Source: an uncultured Muribaculaceae bacterium
GTDB taxonomy: Bacteria; Bacteroidota; Bacteroidia; Bacteroidales; Muribaculaceae
Direction of reading: 5' to 3'
DNA: 14,134 nt
Assembly: GCA_910589095.1 (NCBI GenBank)
Contig: CAJUSN010000054.1
Coordinates: forward strand, 1-14,134
Shown one piece after another: positions 1 through 6,794 of the stretch; position 1 is the first letter of the stretch; every line of letters begins with the position of its first letter. Both the position numbers and the translations under genes were made by a program. Below the pieces are notes generated by a model that was not told the DNA's origin, did no database searches, and saw only the letters and a list, made by a program, of their open reading frames with translations.

Positions 1-38
1 TAAACCAATCATTATCACATTTCTTGCAATGGAAAAAG

Positions 39-46
39 TAATTTTG
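39..46 (+). promoter_or_regulatory. Possible Bacteroidetes -7 promoter box, far upstream of recA
   Basis: The sequence TAATTTTG fits the Bacteroidetes primary-sigma -7 consensus TAnnTTTG. It lies about 240 bases before the recA start. No convincing TTTG-type -33 element stands 19-21 bases upstream; the nearest TTG, at 24-26, is too close. It could be a distal recA promoter or a chance match in AT-rich DNA. Confidence 0.2.
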
Positions 47-146
47 CTATGTACCTATAAAACGCAGCAGGGAAAGGTTTGTTTATGCATTAACACTGTT
101 TAACACAAAAGCAAGGATAATCAATCCAATGGCCAAAAAAAATCAC

Positions 147-154
147 TAACTTTG
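147..154 (+). promoter_or_regulatory. Candidate upstream recA promoter, -7 box (P1)
   Basis: TAACTTTG, followed by C, matches the Bacteroidetes -7 consensus TAnnTTTG. The same nine bases TAACTTTGC recur 79 bases downstream. If used, transcription would begin near 160 and give a leader of about 125 bases before recA. No clear -33 element is visible, so this rests on the -7 match and position only. Confidence 0.4.
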
Positions 155-197
155 CGGTAACTCATAGTGACGGTGTCCAAAGCGATTTTAACAGTAG

Positions 198-216
198 TGT
201 GCCGTTAATTGGCACA
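198..216. promoter_or_regulatory. Palindrome TGTGCC-N7-GGCACA, candidate operator at the recA promoter
   Basis: Perfect 6-bp half-sites TGTGCC (198-203) and GGCACA (211-216) are separated by seven bases. The site ends ten bases before the proximal TAACTTTG box and so covers its expected -33 region. That is a typical place for a repressor dimer. An SOS-type regulator is a natural guess because the gene is recA, but the sequence does not name the protein and no second copy was noticed in the window. Confidence 0.4.
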
Positions 217-225
217 TGTCTGACG

Positions 226-233
226 TAACTTTG
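226..233 (+). promoter_or_regulatory. Candidate proximal recA promoter, -7 box (P2)
   Basis: TAACTTTG, followed by C, is a full match to the Bacteroidetes -7 consensus and lies 51 bases before the recA ATG. Transcription would start near 240 and give a leader of about 45 bases. The only nearby TTG, at 209-211, sits closer than the usual 19-21 base spacing, so the -33 element is poor or replaced by activator or repressor control. This is the best promoter candidate for recA. Confidence 0.5.
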
Positions 234-284
234 CATTGTCTTTAATTGTTGGATACAAAAGAAATAAGAATATATAACATATAT

Positions 285-1472
285 ATGGCAAAGAAAGAAA
301 CAACCAAGAAGAGTGCGCCGGTTGATACCAAAGCGGCTAAACTCAGTGCTCTCACCCAGGCCATGCAGAAAATTGAGAAAGATTTCGGCAAAGGCAGCAT
401 AATGAAACTCGGCGATGAAGTAATCGAGGACGTGGAAGTTATCCCCACCGGGTCCATCGGTTTGAACTATGCGCTGGGCGTGGGAGGTTTCCCACGCGGC
501 CGAATCATTGAGATTTTCGGCCCAGAATCGTCAGGTAAGACAACTCTTGCTATACATGCCATAGCTGAAGCACAGAAAGCAGGCGGTATAGCTGCCATGA
601 TCGATGCCGAACATGCATTCGATCGTTTCTATGCCGAAAAGCTTGGGGTGGATGTGAATAACTTGCTAATCGCCCAGCCCGACAATGGCGAGCAGGCGCT
701 TGAGATTGCCGAACAGCTCATTCGCTCTGCTGCTGTGGACATTCTTGTGGTGGACTCAGTGGCCGCACTTACCCCGAAAAATGAAATCGAGGGCGATATG
801 GGTGAACGCAACGTAGGTCTGCAGGCACGACTCATGTCACAGGCCATGCGTAAACTCACTGGTGCCATTGCACGCACCAACACAACCTGTATTTTCATCA
901 ACCAACTGCGTGAAAAGATTGGAGTCATGTTCGGTCCCAGCGAAACCACAACGGGTGGTAATGCACTTAAATTCTATGCGTCAGTCCGCATTGATATCCG
1001 CAGCAGTTCAGCCATCAAGGATGGTGATGACGTGTTTGGCCGCCACACCAAAGTGAAAGTGGTAAAGAACAAGGTGGCGCCCCCATTCCGTCGTGCCGAA
1101 TTCGACATCATGTTCGGTGAGGGCATCTCCCGCTCAGGTGAGATAATTGACCTGGGTGTAGAATATGGTGTCATACAGAAGAGCGGTTCATGGTTCAGCT
1201 ACGATGGCTCCAAGCTGGCGCAAGGTCGCGATGGTGCCAAGAAAGTGATTGCCGATAATCCGGAGCTGGCCGAGGAACTTGAAGCCAAAATCATGGAGGC
1301 CATGAAAGCTGCATCCGAAGCGCGACGAGCAGGCGGATCTAAAAAGAGTGCCTCAAAGGCTCCCGCAAAGCAGGCTAAGGAGGAACCGGCCGTAACTGAT
1401 GATGACCTCACTTCACTTGACGATCTTGATGATGAACTCGACGATGATTTCTCCATTGAAGAGGATCTTTAA
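285..1472 (+). CDS. recA: Recombinase RecA
   Basis: RecA polymerises on single-stranded DNA, uses ATP to drive homologous pairing and strand exchange, and in many bacteria triggers SOS repressor cleavage. The 395-residue product has the whole RecA core. Walker A is GPESSGKT at 79-86, the catalytic glutamate is in DAEHAF near 109, and Walker B is VDILVVDS at 151-158. The NQLR motif lies at 206-209. The DNA-binding L2 region with [12 protein letters not shown] spans about 213-235. The C-terminal 60 residues are a lysine- and alanine-rich linker followed by a very acidic tail, as in other RecA proteins. An upstream TTG at 246 would add 13 residues, but ATG 285 gives the conserved-looking MAKK start and an AT-rich leader, so I prefer it. 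The gene is monocistronic or weakly joined to the next one, because a strong terminator follows. Confidence 0.98.
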   Translation: MAKKETTKKSAPVDTKAAKLSALTQAMQKIEKDFGKGSIMKLGDEVIEDVEVIPTGSIGLNYALGVGGFPRGRIIEIFGPESSGKTTLAIHAIAEAQKAGGIAAMIDAEHAFDRFYAEKLGVDVNNLLIAQPDNGEQALEIAEQLIRSAAVDILVVDSVAALTPKNEIEGDMGERNVGLQARLMSQAMRKLTGAIARTNTTCIFINQLREKIGVMFGPSETTTGGNALKFYASVRIDIRSSSAIKDGDDVFGRHTKVKVVKNKVAPPFRRAEFDIMFGEGISRSGEIIDLGVEYGVIQKSGSWFSYDGSKLAQGRDGAKKVIADNPELAEELEAKIMEAMKAASEARRAGGSKKSASKAPAKQAKEEPAVTDDDLTSLDDLDDELDDDFSIEEDL

Positions 1473-1529
1473 CAGGATATAAATCAAAATATTTCAGTTG
1501 CCTGCGGAACAATAAGGCGACTCCCGTTT

Positions 1530-1580
1530 GTTATAGCGTCAGAAAGAGATGATTCCCTCTGACGCTATAACTATTTTTTA
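1530..1580 (+). terminator. Rho-independent terminator after recA
   Basis: A perfect 14-bp stem is formed by GTTATAGCGTCAGA (1530-1543) and its complement at 1558-1571, with a 14-base loop. A run of six T residues follows at 1574-1579. This is a textbook intrinsic terminator for recA, whose stop codon is 57 bases upstream. The T run ends only 10 bases before the ATG of the next gene, so the structure also occupies that gene's leader. Confidence 0.9.
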
Positions 1581-1589
1581 TTGTTTCGT

Positions 1590-4037
1590 ATGGAAAAACA
1601 CATCATTACCGCAATTTGCCTCGGCTTGCTCTCGGCGAGTATGGCCGGCGCTCGGGAATTGACCCCGTCAGAAGCGCTCGACCGCGCCCTCCCATCGCTG
1701 AAGCTCAGCTCCGCATCGGGCCGCAGTGCCGAAGCTCATGAACTCATATCCACCATCCGGTCCGAAGGTCACCCTGCCGTTTATATCTTCTCCACCGACG
1801 CCACCGGAGGCTATCTGATACTTCCGGCTTCCGATGCCGTAGGCACCACAGTGCTGGGATATAGTGAACAAGGGAAACTGGTGCCGGATGCTATGCCAGA
1901 TAACATGGCATGGTGGTTGGATGTATATGCTCGGCAGATAGCTGCCGCAGAAGCCGGATCCGATTCCGGCGACGTTGATGTACCCCCCGGTGCCTATCCA
2001 ATCGGTAAGCCCGAGATAGCACCTCTCGTTAAAACCACTTGGAACCAGACTGCACCTTACAATGAGATGTGTCCGGAGGCTAATGGTGAGCATTGCCCCA
2101 CGGGATGCGTGGCATCGGCAATGGCACAGGTAATGAAAGTGTGGAACTATCCTGCAACCGGTTCCGGAAGCAATACATATTACCCCTCCGCTACTATAGG
2201 CGAGGATATCTCTCTCGATTTTTCCACCGTCACCTTTGAATGGGATGCGATGAAAAACTCTTATGCAAGCTCCGAAACTGGAGCGGCAGTGGATGCTGTA
2301 GCCGAGCTTATGTACAGTTGCGGTGTGGCGGTCAATATGAACTATGCCCCGAATCAGAGCGCTTCAAATTATACCTTGGCGCTGAATGCTCTCTATAAGT
2401 ATTTCAATTATGACAAAGGCATGCGTGAACTGGCGCGCAATTACTTTGAACTAGAACAGTGGAATGAGTTGATCTATAATGAGCTCTCACAGGGACGTCC
2501 GGTGCTCTACGGAGGTTCGAATGAAAACGGTGGCCATGCATTCGTGTGCGACGGTTATCGCCCCGATGGATATTTCCATTTCAACTGGGGATGGGGAGGA
2601 AATGGCGACGGCTATTTTATTGTCACGGATCTATATCCTCAATATGCGGGCGTGGGTGCTTCACTCGGAGGCTACAATCTTAACCAAACCATAATTGTGG
2701 GCATTCAGCCACCGGTTTCCGGCTCGGAGTTCCTTCCTGTAATGGAGTTCATGTCAGATTTCACCATCCAGGACCCATCCTATGCGAGGAAACAAGGGGT
2801 GGCTGTGGAGATGTACGATATGCGTGGCATCTACAACATGTCGCTGAGCAATATAGATATGATAATGGGGTTGAAACTTACTGATGAAACCGGAACAGTG
2901 ACTTATATCCCGGGCTCTGAAACGCTGAACATGGTAAAGGGTGAGGGAATTCGGAGTTATCCGCTCGATGCGGGCAACTTCCCCTCGGAGGGCACCTACA
3001 CCGTAAGTCCGGTGGTAAAAGTGGAGGGTAGTCAAACTTGGCATGATGCCTATGTGAAGATGGCCAACGTGAGGGAATATACCCTGACTGCCACCACTGA
3101 CTCTCTTCTCTTCGCGCCTGTGGATGAAGCCACCGTGAGTCAGCACGGACTGGCCATTGAAACCTCACTCTATCCTGGAAAATATTGCGTGATCTCAGCT
3201 ACGCTTACCAATAGTGGTGATGAAGAGTATTATCGGAATATTTCGCCTGTGCTCGTGAAAGGCAATGTGCAAGTAGCCGAAGCCGAAGCACTCGCCATAG
3301 ATCTCGGTCCTGAATCATCAAGCGAGTATGAGTGGATCACATATTTCAGCTCTGGAGTTGCCCCGGGGGCTTACACCCTTTATCTTGTGGACAACAGTGG
3401 TAAACGAATTGGATCCGGGATTGCTGTAACGGTGAAAGAAGCACCGGCCGAAGCTGGAAAAGCTGTTGTGACAGGAGTGACCATAGGTGGAAAAAACGCA
3501 TTTGCCAACAGCGTGCAGGCTCCGACTCTCACAGATCTCTCCCATTTTGTGACCACAATGACAGTCGAGGGAACCCAAGGCTATTTCGGCGAGATTGTCA
3601 ATGGAGCCGTATGGTATGACGCCACTCGTGGTGTTATCGGATTGGGAGGCCGCTTTGTTGGACTTGATCCGGGCCAGAAAGCCGACATTACGGTGGAACA
3701 TGATCTATCCTCTCTTGAACCCGATCATGTTTATTATCTCTATGTGAAAGGGCAGGTGAGCGGAGCGCTCGGAGATCCGGTCTATTTCAAGGCTGATCCG
3801 GCTGCCGGCATAGTGCAGGTTGATGCGCCGGAAAAAATCACGGCCTACAGCGATGGCACCACGCTTCATGTCGGTGCGCCCGATCCTGTTATGTCTGTTG
3901 AGATATATACTTTCGGTGGTGTTCGGGTTGCTGAGGGTAGCAATGCTTATATGGATATTTCCCGTCTTGCACCGGGTATATATGCCGTGAAGGTTTCTAC
4001 CACAACAGCAACGTCCACAGTAAAGCTGCGGAAATGA
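1590..4037 (+). CDS. Secreted C10 family (streptopain-like) cysteine protease with T9SS-type sorting domain
   Basis: This predicted extracellular thiol protease has 815 residues. The signal peptide is residues 1 to about 21, ending in SMAGA. A propeptide of the SpeB-inhibitor type spans about 25-125 and includes GGYLILPASD. The C10 catalytic domain spans about 140-375. The nucleophile Cys173 lies in CPTGCVASAMAQ (codon 2106-2108). The catalytic His316 lies in GGHAFVCDGY, and Asn332-Trp333 lie in HFNWGWGG. The long middle part is beta-rich, probably Ig-like. The last 70 residues have VEIYTFGG, then LAPGIYAVKV, and end in KLRK, which resembles a type A type IX secretion sorting domain. Family knowledge: SpeB and the Bacteroides C10 proteases are zymogens that digest host or dietary protein. 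ATG 1590 gives a clean signal peptide; a TTG at 1581 lies next to the terminator T run and is less likely. No separate promoter is visible. Confidence 0.92.
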   Translation: MEKHIITAICLGLLSASMAGARELTPSEALDRALPSLKLSSASGRSAEAHELISTIRSEGHPAVYIFSTDATGGYLILPASDAVGTTVLGYSEQGKLVPDAMPDNMAWWLDVYARQIAAAEAGSDSGDVDVPPGAYPIGKPEIAPLVKTTWNQTAPYNEMCPEANGEHCPTGCVASAMAQVMKVWNYPATGSGSNTYYPSATIGEDISLDFSTVTFEWDAMKNSYASSETGAAVDAVAELMYSCGVAVNMNYAPNQSASNYTLALNALYKYFNYDKGMRELARNYFELEQWNELIYNELSQGRPVLYGGSNENGGHAFVCDGYRPDGYFHFNWGWGGNGDGYFIVTDLYPQYAGVGASLGGYNLNQTIIVGIQPPVSGSEFLPVMEFMSDFTIQDPSYARKQGVAVEMYDMRGIYNMSLSNIDMIMGLKLTDETGTVTYIPGSETLNMVKGEGIRSYPLDAGNFPSEGTYTVSPVVKVEGSQTWHDAYVKMANVREYTLTATTDSLLFAPVDEATVSQHGLAIETSLYPGKYCVISATLTNSGDEEYYRNISPVLVKGNVQVAEAEALAIDLGPESSSEYEWITYFSSGVAPGAYTLYLVDNSGKRIGSGIAVTVKEAPAEAGKAVVTGVTIGGKNAFANSVQAPTLTDLSHFVTTMTVEGTQGYFGEIVNGAVWYDATRGVIGLGGRFVGLDPGQKADITVEHDLSSLEPDHVYYLYVKGQVSGALGDPVYFKADPAAGIVQVDAPEKITAYSDGTTLHVGAPDPVMSVEIYTFGGVRVAEGSNAYMDISRLAPGIYAVKVSTTTATSTVKLRK

Positions 4038-4055
4038 GCTCCAAACGTTAATAAT

Positions 4056-4092
4056 TCTAAATTTGGACTCGCTTGTGTGTAATGAATTTAGA
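4056..4092. repeat. AT-rich inverted repeat after the C10 protease gene
   Basis: TCTAAATT (4056-4063) and AATTTAGA (4085-4092) form an 8-bp inverted repeat around 21 bases. It starts 19 bases after the protease stop codon. It could be a weak terminator hairpin, but the stem has little GC and no T run follows on the + strand. It overlaps by two bases the next, stronger inverted repeat. Confidence 0.3.
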
Positions 4093-4133
4093 GGGTTCAG
4101 CCGTGTAATTCATATATTTGCAGCTGAACCCTC
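4091..4133. promoter_or_regulatory. 11-bp inverted repeat enclosing a -7 box
   Basis: GAGGGTTCAGC (4091-4101) and GCTGAACCCTC (4123-4133) are perfect inverted copies separated by 21 bases. The separating segment contains the -7-like box TATATTTG. The right arm ends 12 bases before the ATG of the next gene. There is no T run on either strand, so a terminator is not favoured. Arms flanking a promoter suggest an operator bound by a dimer or two dimers, or a cruciform-prone site. This is inference. Confidence 0.4.
4113..4120 (+). promoter_or_regulatory. Candidate -7 promoter box for the unknown exported protein
   Basis: TATATTTG, followed by C, fits TAnnTTTG and stands 25 bases before ATG 4146. 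Transcription would start near 4127, giving a very short leader. The -33 region falls on the left arm of the flanking inverted repeat and has no plain TTTG. Confidence 0.45.
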
Positions 4134-4145
4134 ATTCTATTCATT

Positions 4146-4415
4146 ATGCTTGATATCCGGAAAATCTCAGTTTTGCTATTGTCGTTCATCATAGGCATAG
4201 CGGCTTCAGCTGCCGAGAATGATGAAGAATTTGAAGTGCGCACGGTTTTGGACACTACGCGGGCAGTCACTATGATGAATGGCAAGATAGCCAAGGTCAA
4301 TGCCCCGGTGGTGGAGCAGTTAAAGATTCTGACTGAACAGGCTGCACGGAGCGAGGAGCTGCGCAATGCAACGGCCGACTCTCTGCGCTACATTCAGAGA
4401 TTGGAGGAAGCATAG
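4146..4415 (+). CDS. N-terminal piece of unknown exported protein (signal peptide and helical start)
   Basis: The 89-residue product begins with a clear signal peptide of about 22 residues, with a basic MLDIRK start, a hydrophobic stretch LLLSFIIGI and an ASA cleavage region. A short acidic segment follows, then an amphipathic helix rich in Glu, Gln, Ala and Leu at about 45-89 that could form a coiled coil. It stops at TAG 4413-4415 in the middle of this helix. The same frame continues without another stop to 6725. A TATATTTG box lies 25 bases upstream. If translated alone it would be a small periplasmic helical peptide; the more likely view is that it is the 5' part of the interrupted gene. 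No function can be assigned. Confidence 0.55.
   Translation: MLDIRKISVLLLSFIIGIAASAAENDEEFEVRTVLDTTRAVTMMNGKIAKVNAPVVEQLKILTEQAARSEELRNATADSLRYIQRLEEA
4413..4415 (+). other. In-frame amber codon inside the unknown exported protein frame
   Basis: TAG lies between GAAGCA and CAACCT. It falls in a predicted helix (LEEA before, QPKIKDKEL after). The nine other gene ends in the window use TAA (3) or TGA (6), so TAG is used nowhere else here. One transition, CAG to TAG, would explain it. Confidence 0.7.
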
Positions 4416-4493
4416 CAACCTAAAATTAAAGATAAAGAACTTGCGGCTGAATACCAAGAGTTTCTTGCTCAAGAGTTTGGGCGCGTCAATCTG

Positions 4494-6725
4494 TTGGATT
4501 TCATAGCTAATGAACTCTCCGATGATAAGAAAAAGATTCTTGCTGAACAGGATCAAGAAAAGTTGGCAAAGAAACTTGAGAAATTCAAATCAAAAGAGCT
4601 TAAGGAAGCCGGAAAGGGAAATTTGGAGAAAACTGTGGTTTCCGTGTGGCTGTCAATGAGGCACAAGATGCTTGCGGAACAGCAGCGTCGGTGTGAGGCA
4701 GAAATGTCGGAGGCCAATGATAATATGGCCGAATTGCGCCGGCAATTGGTTCCGGAAATCAGTGAATTCACCGGAGATGAATATAGGAAGATGTTTCCCG
4801 GCGACGAGTTTCCTGTGCGGCAGCTGACAGTGTCGCTCAAAGGCACCGGACGACATTCGCTAAGCTACTACGCCAAAAAATACCCCTACATGATGAAAAA
4901 GTCAATTTCAGGAAAATTCAATGGTTTTCTTGAGGATAAACTCTATCTTTTTCCGCTGGAGAGTTCAATTGATTCCGAGAGTGTTACAGATGACATTTTT
5001 GTAGCCACCCGTCTTTTGCTAAAGAGCGAGAAGGGCACGGTGCCTGACTGCATAATAGGCTCTAAAAATGAGGAGGGATATGAACTTTTGAGAATAATGA
5101 TAATGACTTCCGGAGAATACCAAGGTATGAATGCAGAGGTCACCACTCTCACTGACTGTTGGGAAAAGGGTGCGGATAAGCGCGATGGGGTGTTTTTTTC
5201 TGCGGGACATGGCGAAGACGAGCAGACAGATATGCTGACTTATGTGTTCGACGGCGATAGGTGGAGCAACCGGCCGCCGTTCAATCCCCGATATATTACG
5301 TACGATGGGTGTCAGCAGCTCGTGCCCGAGAGAATTATAAACAAAGAGCCATTACGGTACAAATGGTCAGAGAATAATGAACTTGAGCTATATGAAGGGG
5401 GAACGTTGAATCTTATTGCAGTCGCCTCTACCAATGGCATTTCGGCCCTGATCAAGTCGGATGGGATTGATGATTTGGAGGTTCCTGCCAGTGGCTTGGT
5501 GGGCTTTAAGATTGTTGATGGCAATCCTCATGATCTATTAGTACTTTATTATGATGGTCCAAAGTCTGAAATTGCTGAAATATACGCAGTGTCATGGAGT
5601 GGCCCTTTTTCCTATAGTTTAAATGGAACCGGTATAGATGGATCTTTCAAATGGGAAAAGGTGGGATTCGTTCCAGATAGTAATGTTGGGAAAATCATCC
5701 CTATACGTTCATATTCCAATCCCGGGAGGAATGGCTGGTACGAAGAAATAACATCTGAAGATGAAACGTATAAAGTTAATGGAATTCTAAAAAAAAGTGA
5801 AGAGCCCGTCCAATGGTCATTGGTTCAGCAGCAACTCGATATGAAGTTACCAGACTCTGTTTCTGTGGATGAAATAAAGCGAAATATCCAGCAATTCTGC
5901 AATAATGTTCTCGGAGCAGATTCCATACCGAGAGACCTTAACTATGTACAGACGGATAGATTGCTTCGCGGAGCCGCTTTCCATGTTCCTTCCGGTGCAA
6001 TAATAGAAGGATGGGCGCCAATAGCCGGCAATGTACTTGTACAGATTGTAAGCAAACCTGAAAAAGAAGAGTTTTCCGACAAGATTGTGCAGCATCGTTA
6101 TTTGGCACTATACTCTCCGAGCGGTGAATTGAAAGATGCAGTTTGGATTGGGAAATTTTTCCCTGAAGAGGAGCTGAATAGCAAAGATTTAAGTAATGAA
6201 CATACGGCATTTTTTTGGATGTCTCCACGTAGATTTAAAATTCTGGCATATAAGATGGTTGAATCTGATGGGGAACGATTCAATGGCATTAATGAGTTGG
6301 AATATATTGTGGCTGATGACCGTTTTGTTGTGACAAGCTATTTGTGGAACATAGGGGAGTGCACCACGTATTCCGTTTGGCCTTACATGGAGCCGGTAAG
6401 CTTTCTCAAACGTTTCCCTTTGAAGTCTACCCCTTGGGATCTGTGGTATAATTATGCCCGGCATACCGATGGTGAATATGCTGAAAGTCTATATGTGTCA
6501 GACCTTCATGCGCTTTATAGCCGTAATCCTGAAATGTTTTTGAAAAAAGCGGCAAAAGTGTTCAGCGCGAAAGAGAGTAAGGAGGAAAATATGGCGTATC
6601 AATTTTTTAATCAAGGGATGTTCCTTGATTATTATCCCGACGAGCTGAAACCAATACAAGAAAATATCAAGAAGTATCTTACACCTGTTGAAAGTAGCGG
6701 ACTGCTGAGGGTAATTGTCCAGTGA
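4494..6725 (+). CDS. Main body of unknown exported protein, downstream of the in-frame TAG
   Basis: This open stretch encodes 743 residues if read from TTG 4494. The first in-frame ATG is much later, at 4656 (residue 55), and neither start is preceded by a signal peptide or promoter box. Residues 1 to about 90 are lysine- and glutamate-rich helix, probably coiled coil. The rest is mixed and beta-rich, with many aromatic residues and repeated short strands, as in LLVLYYDGP, DRFVVTSYLWNIG and TPWDLWYNYARHTDGEYAES. It ends with a helical segment around MFLKKAAKVFSAKES. No catalytic motif or known domain is recognised. From about 5500 onward the DNA is visibly richer in A and T than its neighbours. 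It most likely belongs with 4146-4415 as one surface or periplasmic protein. It converges with the - strand operon 69 bases downstream. Confidence 0.6.
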   Translation: MDFIANELSDDKKKILAEQDQEKLAKKLEKFKSKELKEAGKGNLEKTVVSVWLSMRHKMLAEQQRRCEAEMSEANDNMAELRRQLVPEISEFTGDEYRKMFPGDEFPVRQLTVSLKGTGRHSLSYYAKKYPYMMKKSISGKFNGFLEDKLYLFPLESSIDSESVTDDIFVATRLLLKSEKGTVPDCIIGSKNEEGYELLRIMIMTSGEYQGMNAEVTTLTDCWEKGADKRDGVFFSAGHGEDEQTDMLTYVFDGDRWSNRPPFNPRYITYDGCQQLVPERIINKEPLRYKWSENNELELYEGGTLNLIAVASTNGISALIKSDGIDDLEVPASGLVGFKIVDGNPHDLLVLYYDGPKSEIAEIYAVSWSGPFSYSLNGTGIDGSFKWEKVGFVPDSNVGKIIPIRSYSNPGRNGWYEEITSEDETYKVNGILKKSEEPVQWSLVQQQLDMKLPDSVSVDEIKRNIQQFCNNVLGADSIPRDLNYVQTDRLLRGAAFHVPSGAIIEGWAPIAGNVLVQIVSKPEKEEFSDKIVQHRYLALYSPSGELKDAVWIGKFFPEEELNSKDLSNEHTAFFWMSPRRFKILAYKMVESDGERFNGINELEYIVADDRFVVTSYLWNIGECTTYSVWPYMEPVSFLKRFPLKSTPWDLWYNYARHTDGEYAESLYVSDLHALYSRNPEMFLKKAAKVFSAKESKEENMAYQFFNQGMFLDYYPDELKPIQENIKKYLTPVESSGLLRVIVQ

Positions 6726-6794
6726 AAGTATTCAGTTTCAAGAATTCTTCTGTCCTTGTCTGAGCTTAATCTTTAGGTTCTGGGATTGAATTGG
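6726..6794. other. Convergent intergenic gap without a clear terminator
   Basis: This 69-base stretch separates the ends of two converging transcription units. It holds a short palindrome AAGAATTCTT (6740-6749), which cannot form a normal loop, and a 5-bp TGAAA/TTTCA pair. Neither is followed by a T run on either strand. Termination here may depend on Rho or on collision of the two transcripts. Confidence 0.4.

Larger units (their letters stand above)
4146..6725 (+). pseudogene. Full-length frame of an unknown exported protein, broken by one in-frame TAG
   Basis: The frame from ATG 4146 to TGA 6723-6725 is 860 codons long and is interrupted only by TAG at codon 90 (4413-4415). The 26 codons just after the TAG are also open in the same frame and encode residues of the same charged, helical type. 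The signal peptide is on the upstream side and the large body on the downstream side, so neither piece looks like a complete gene. The simplest reading is one nonsense mutation, for example CAG to TAG, or a sequencing error. Read-through or suppression would restore an 859-residue secreted protein. The family is not recognised. Confidence 0.65.

Noticed and set aside
246..284. TTG start giving recA 13 extra residues
   Set aside because: The extension ([12 protein letters not shown]) does not look like RecA, and ATG 285 gives the usual MAKK start with an AT-rich leader typical of the group. It would also begin almost at the predicted transcription start.
1668..2093. Open frame of 141 codons on the - strand inside the protease gene
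   Set aside because: It overlaps the propeptide and the start of the catalytic domain of a clear C10 protease and has no recognisable product.
4413..4415. Genome-wide TAG-to-Gln recoding as the explanation of the in-frame TAG
   Set aside because: Recoding of this sort is known in some phages of Bacteroidales, but this window has plain chromosomal housekeeping genes and only one such codon. A point mutation or read error is simpler.
6740..6749. AAGAATTCTT palindrome as a terminator
   Set aside because: A 10-base perfect palindrome leaves no loop, is AT-rich, and no T run follows on either strand.
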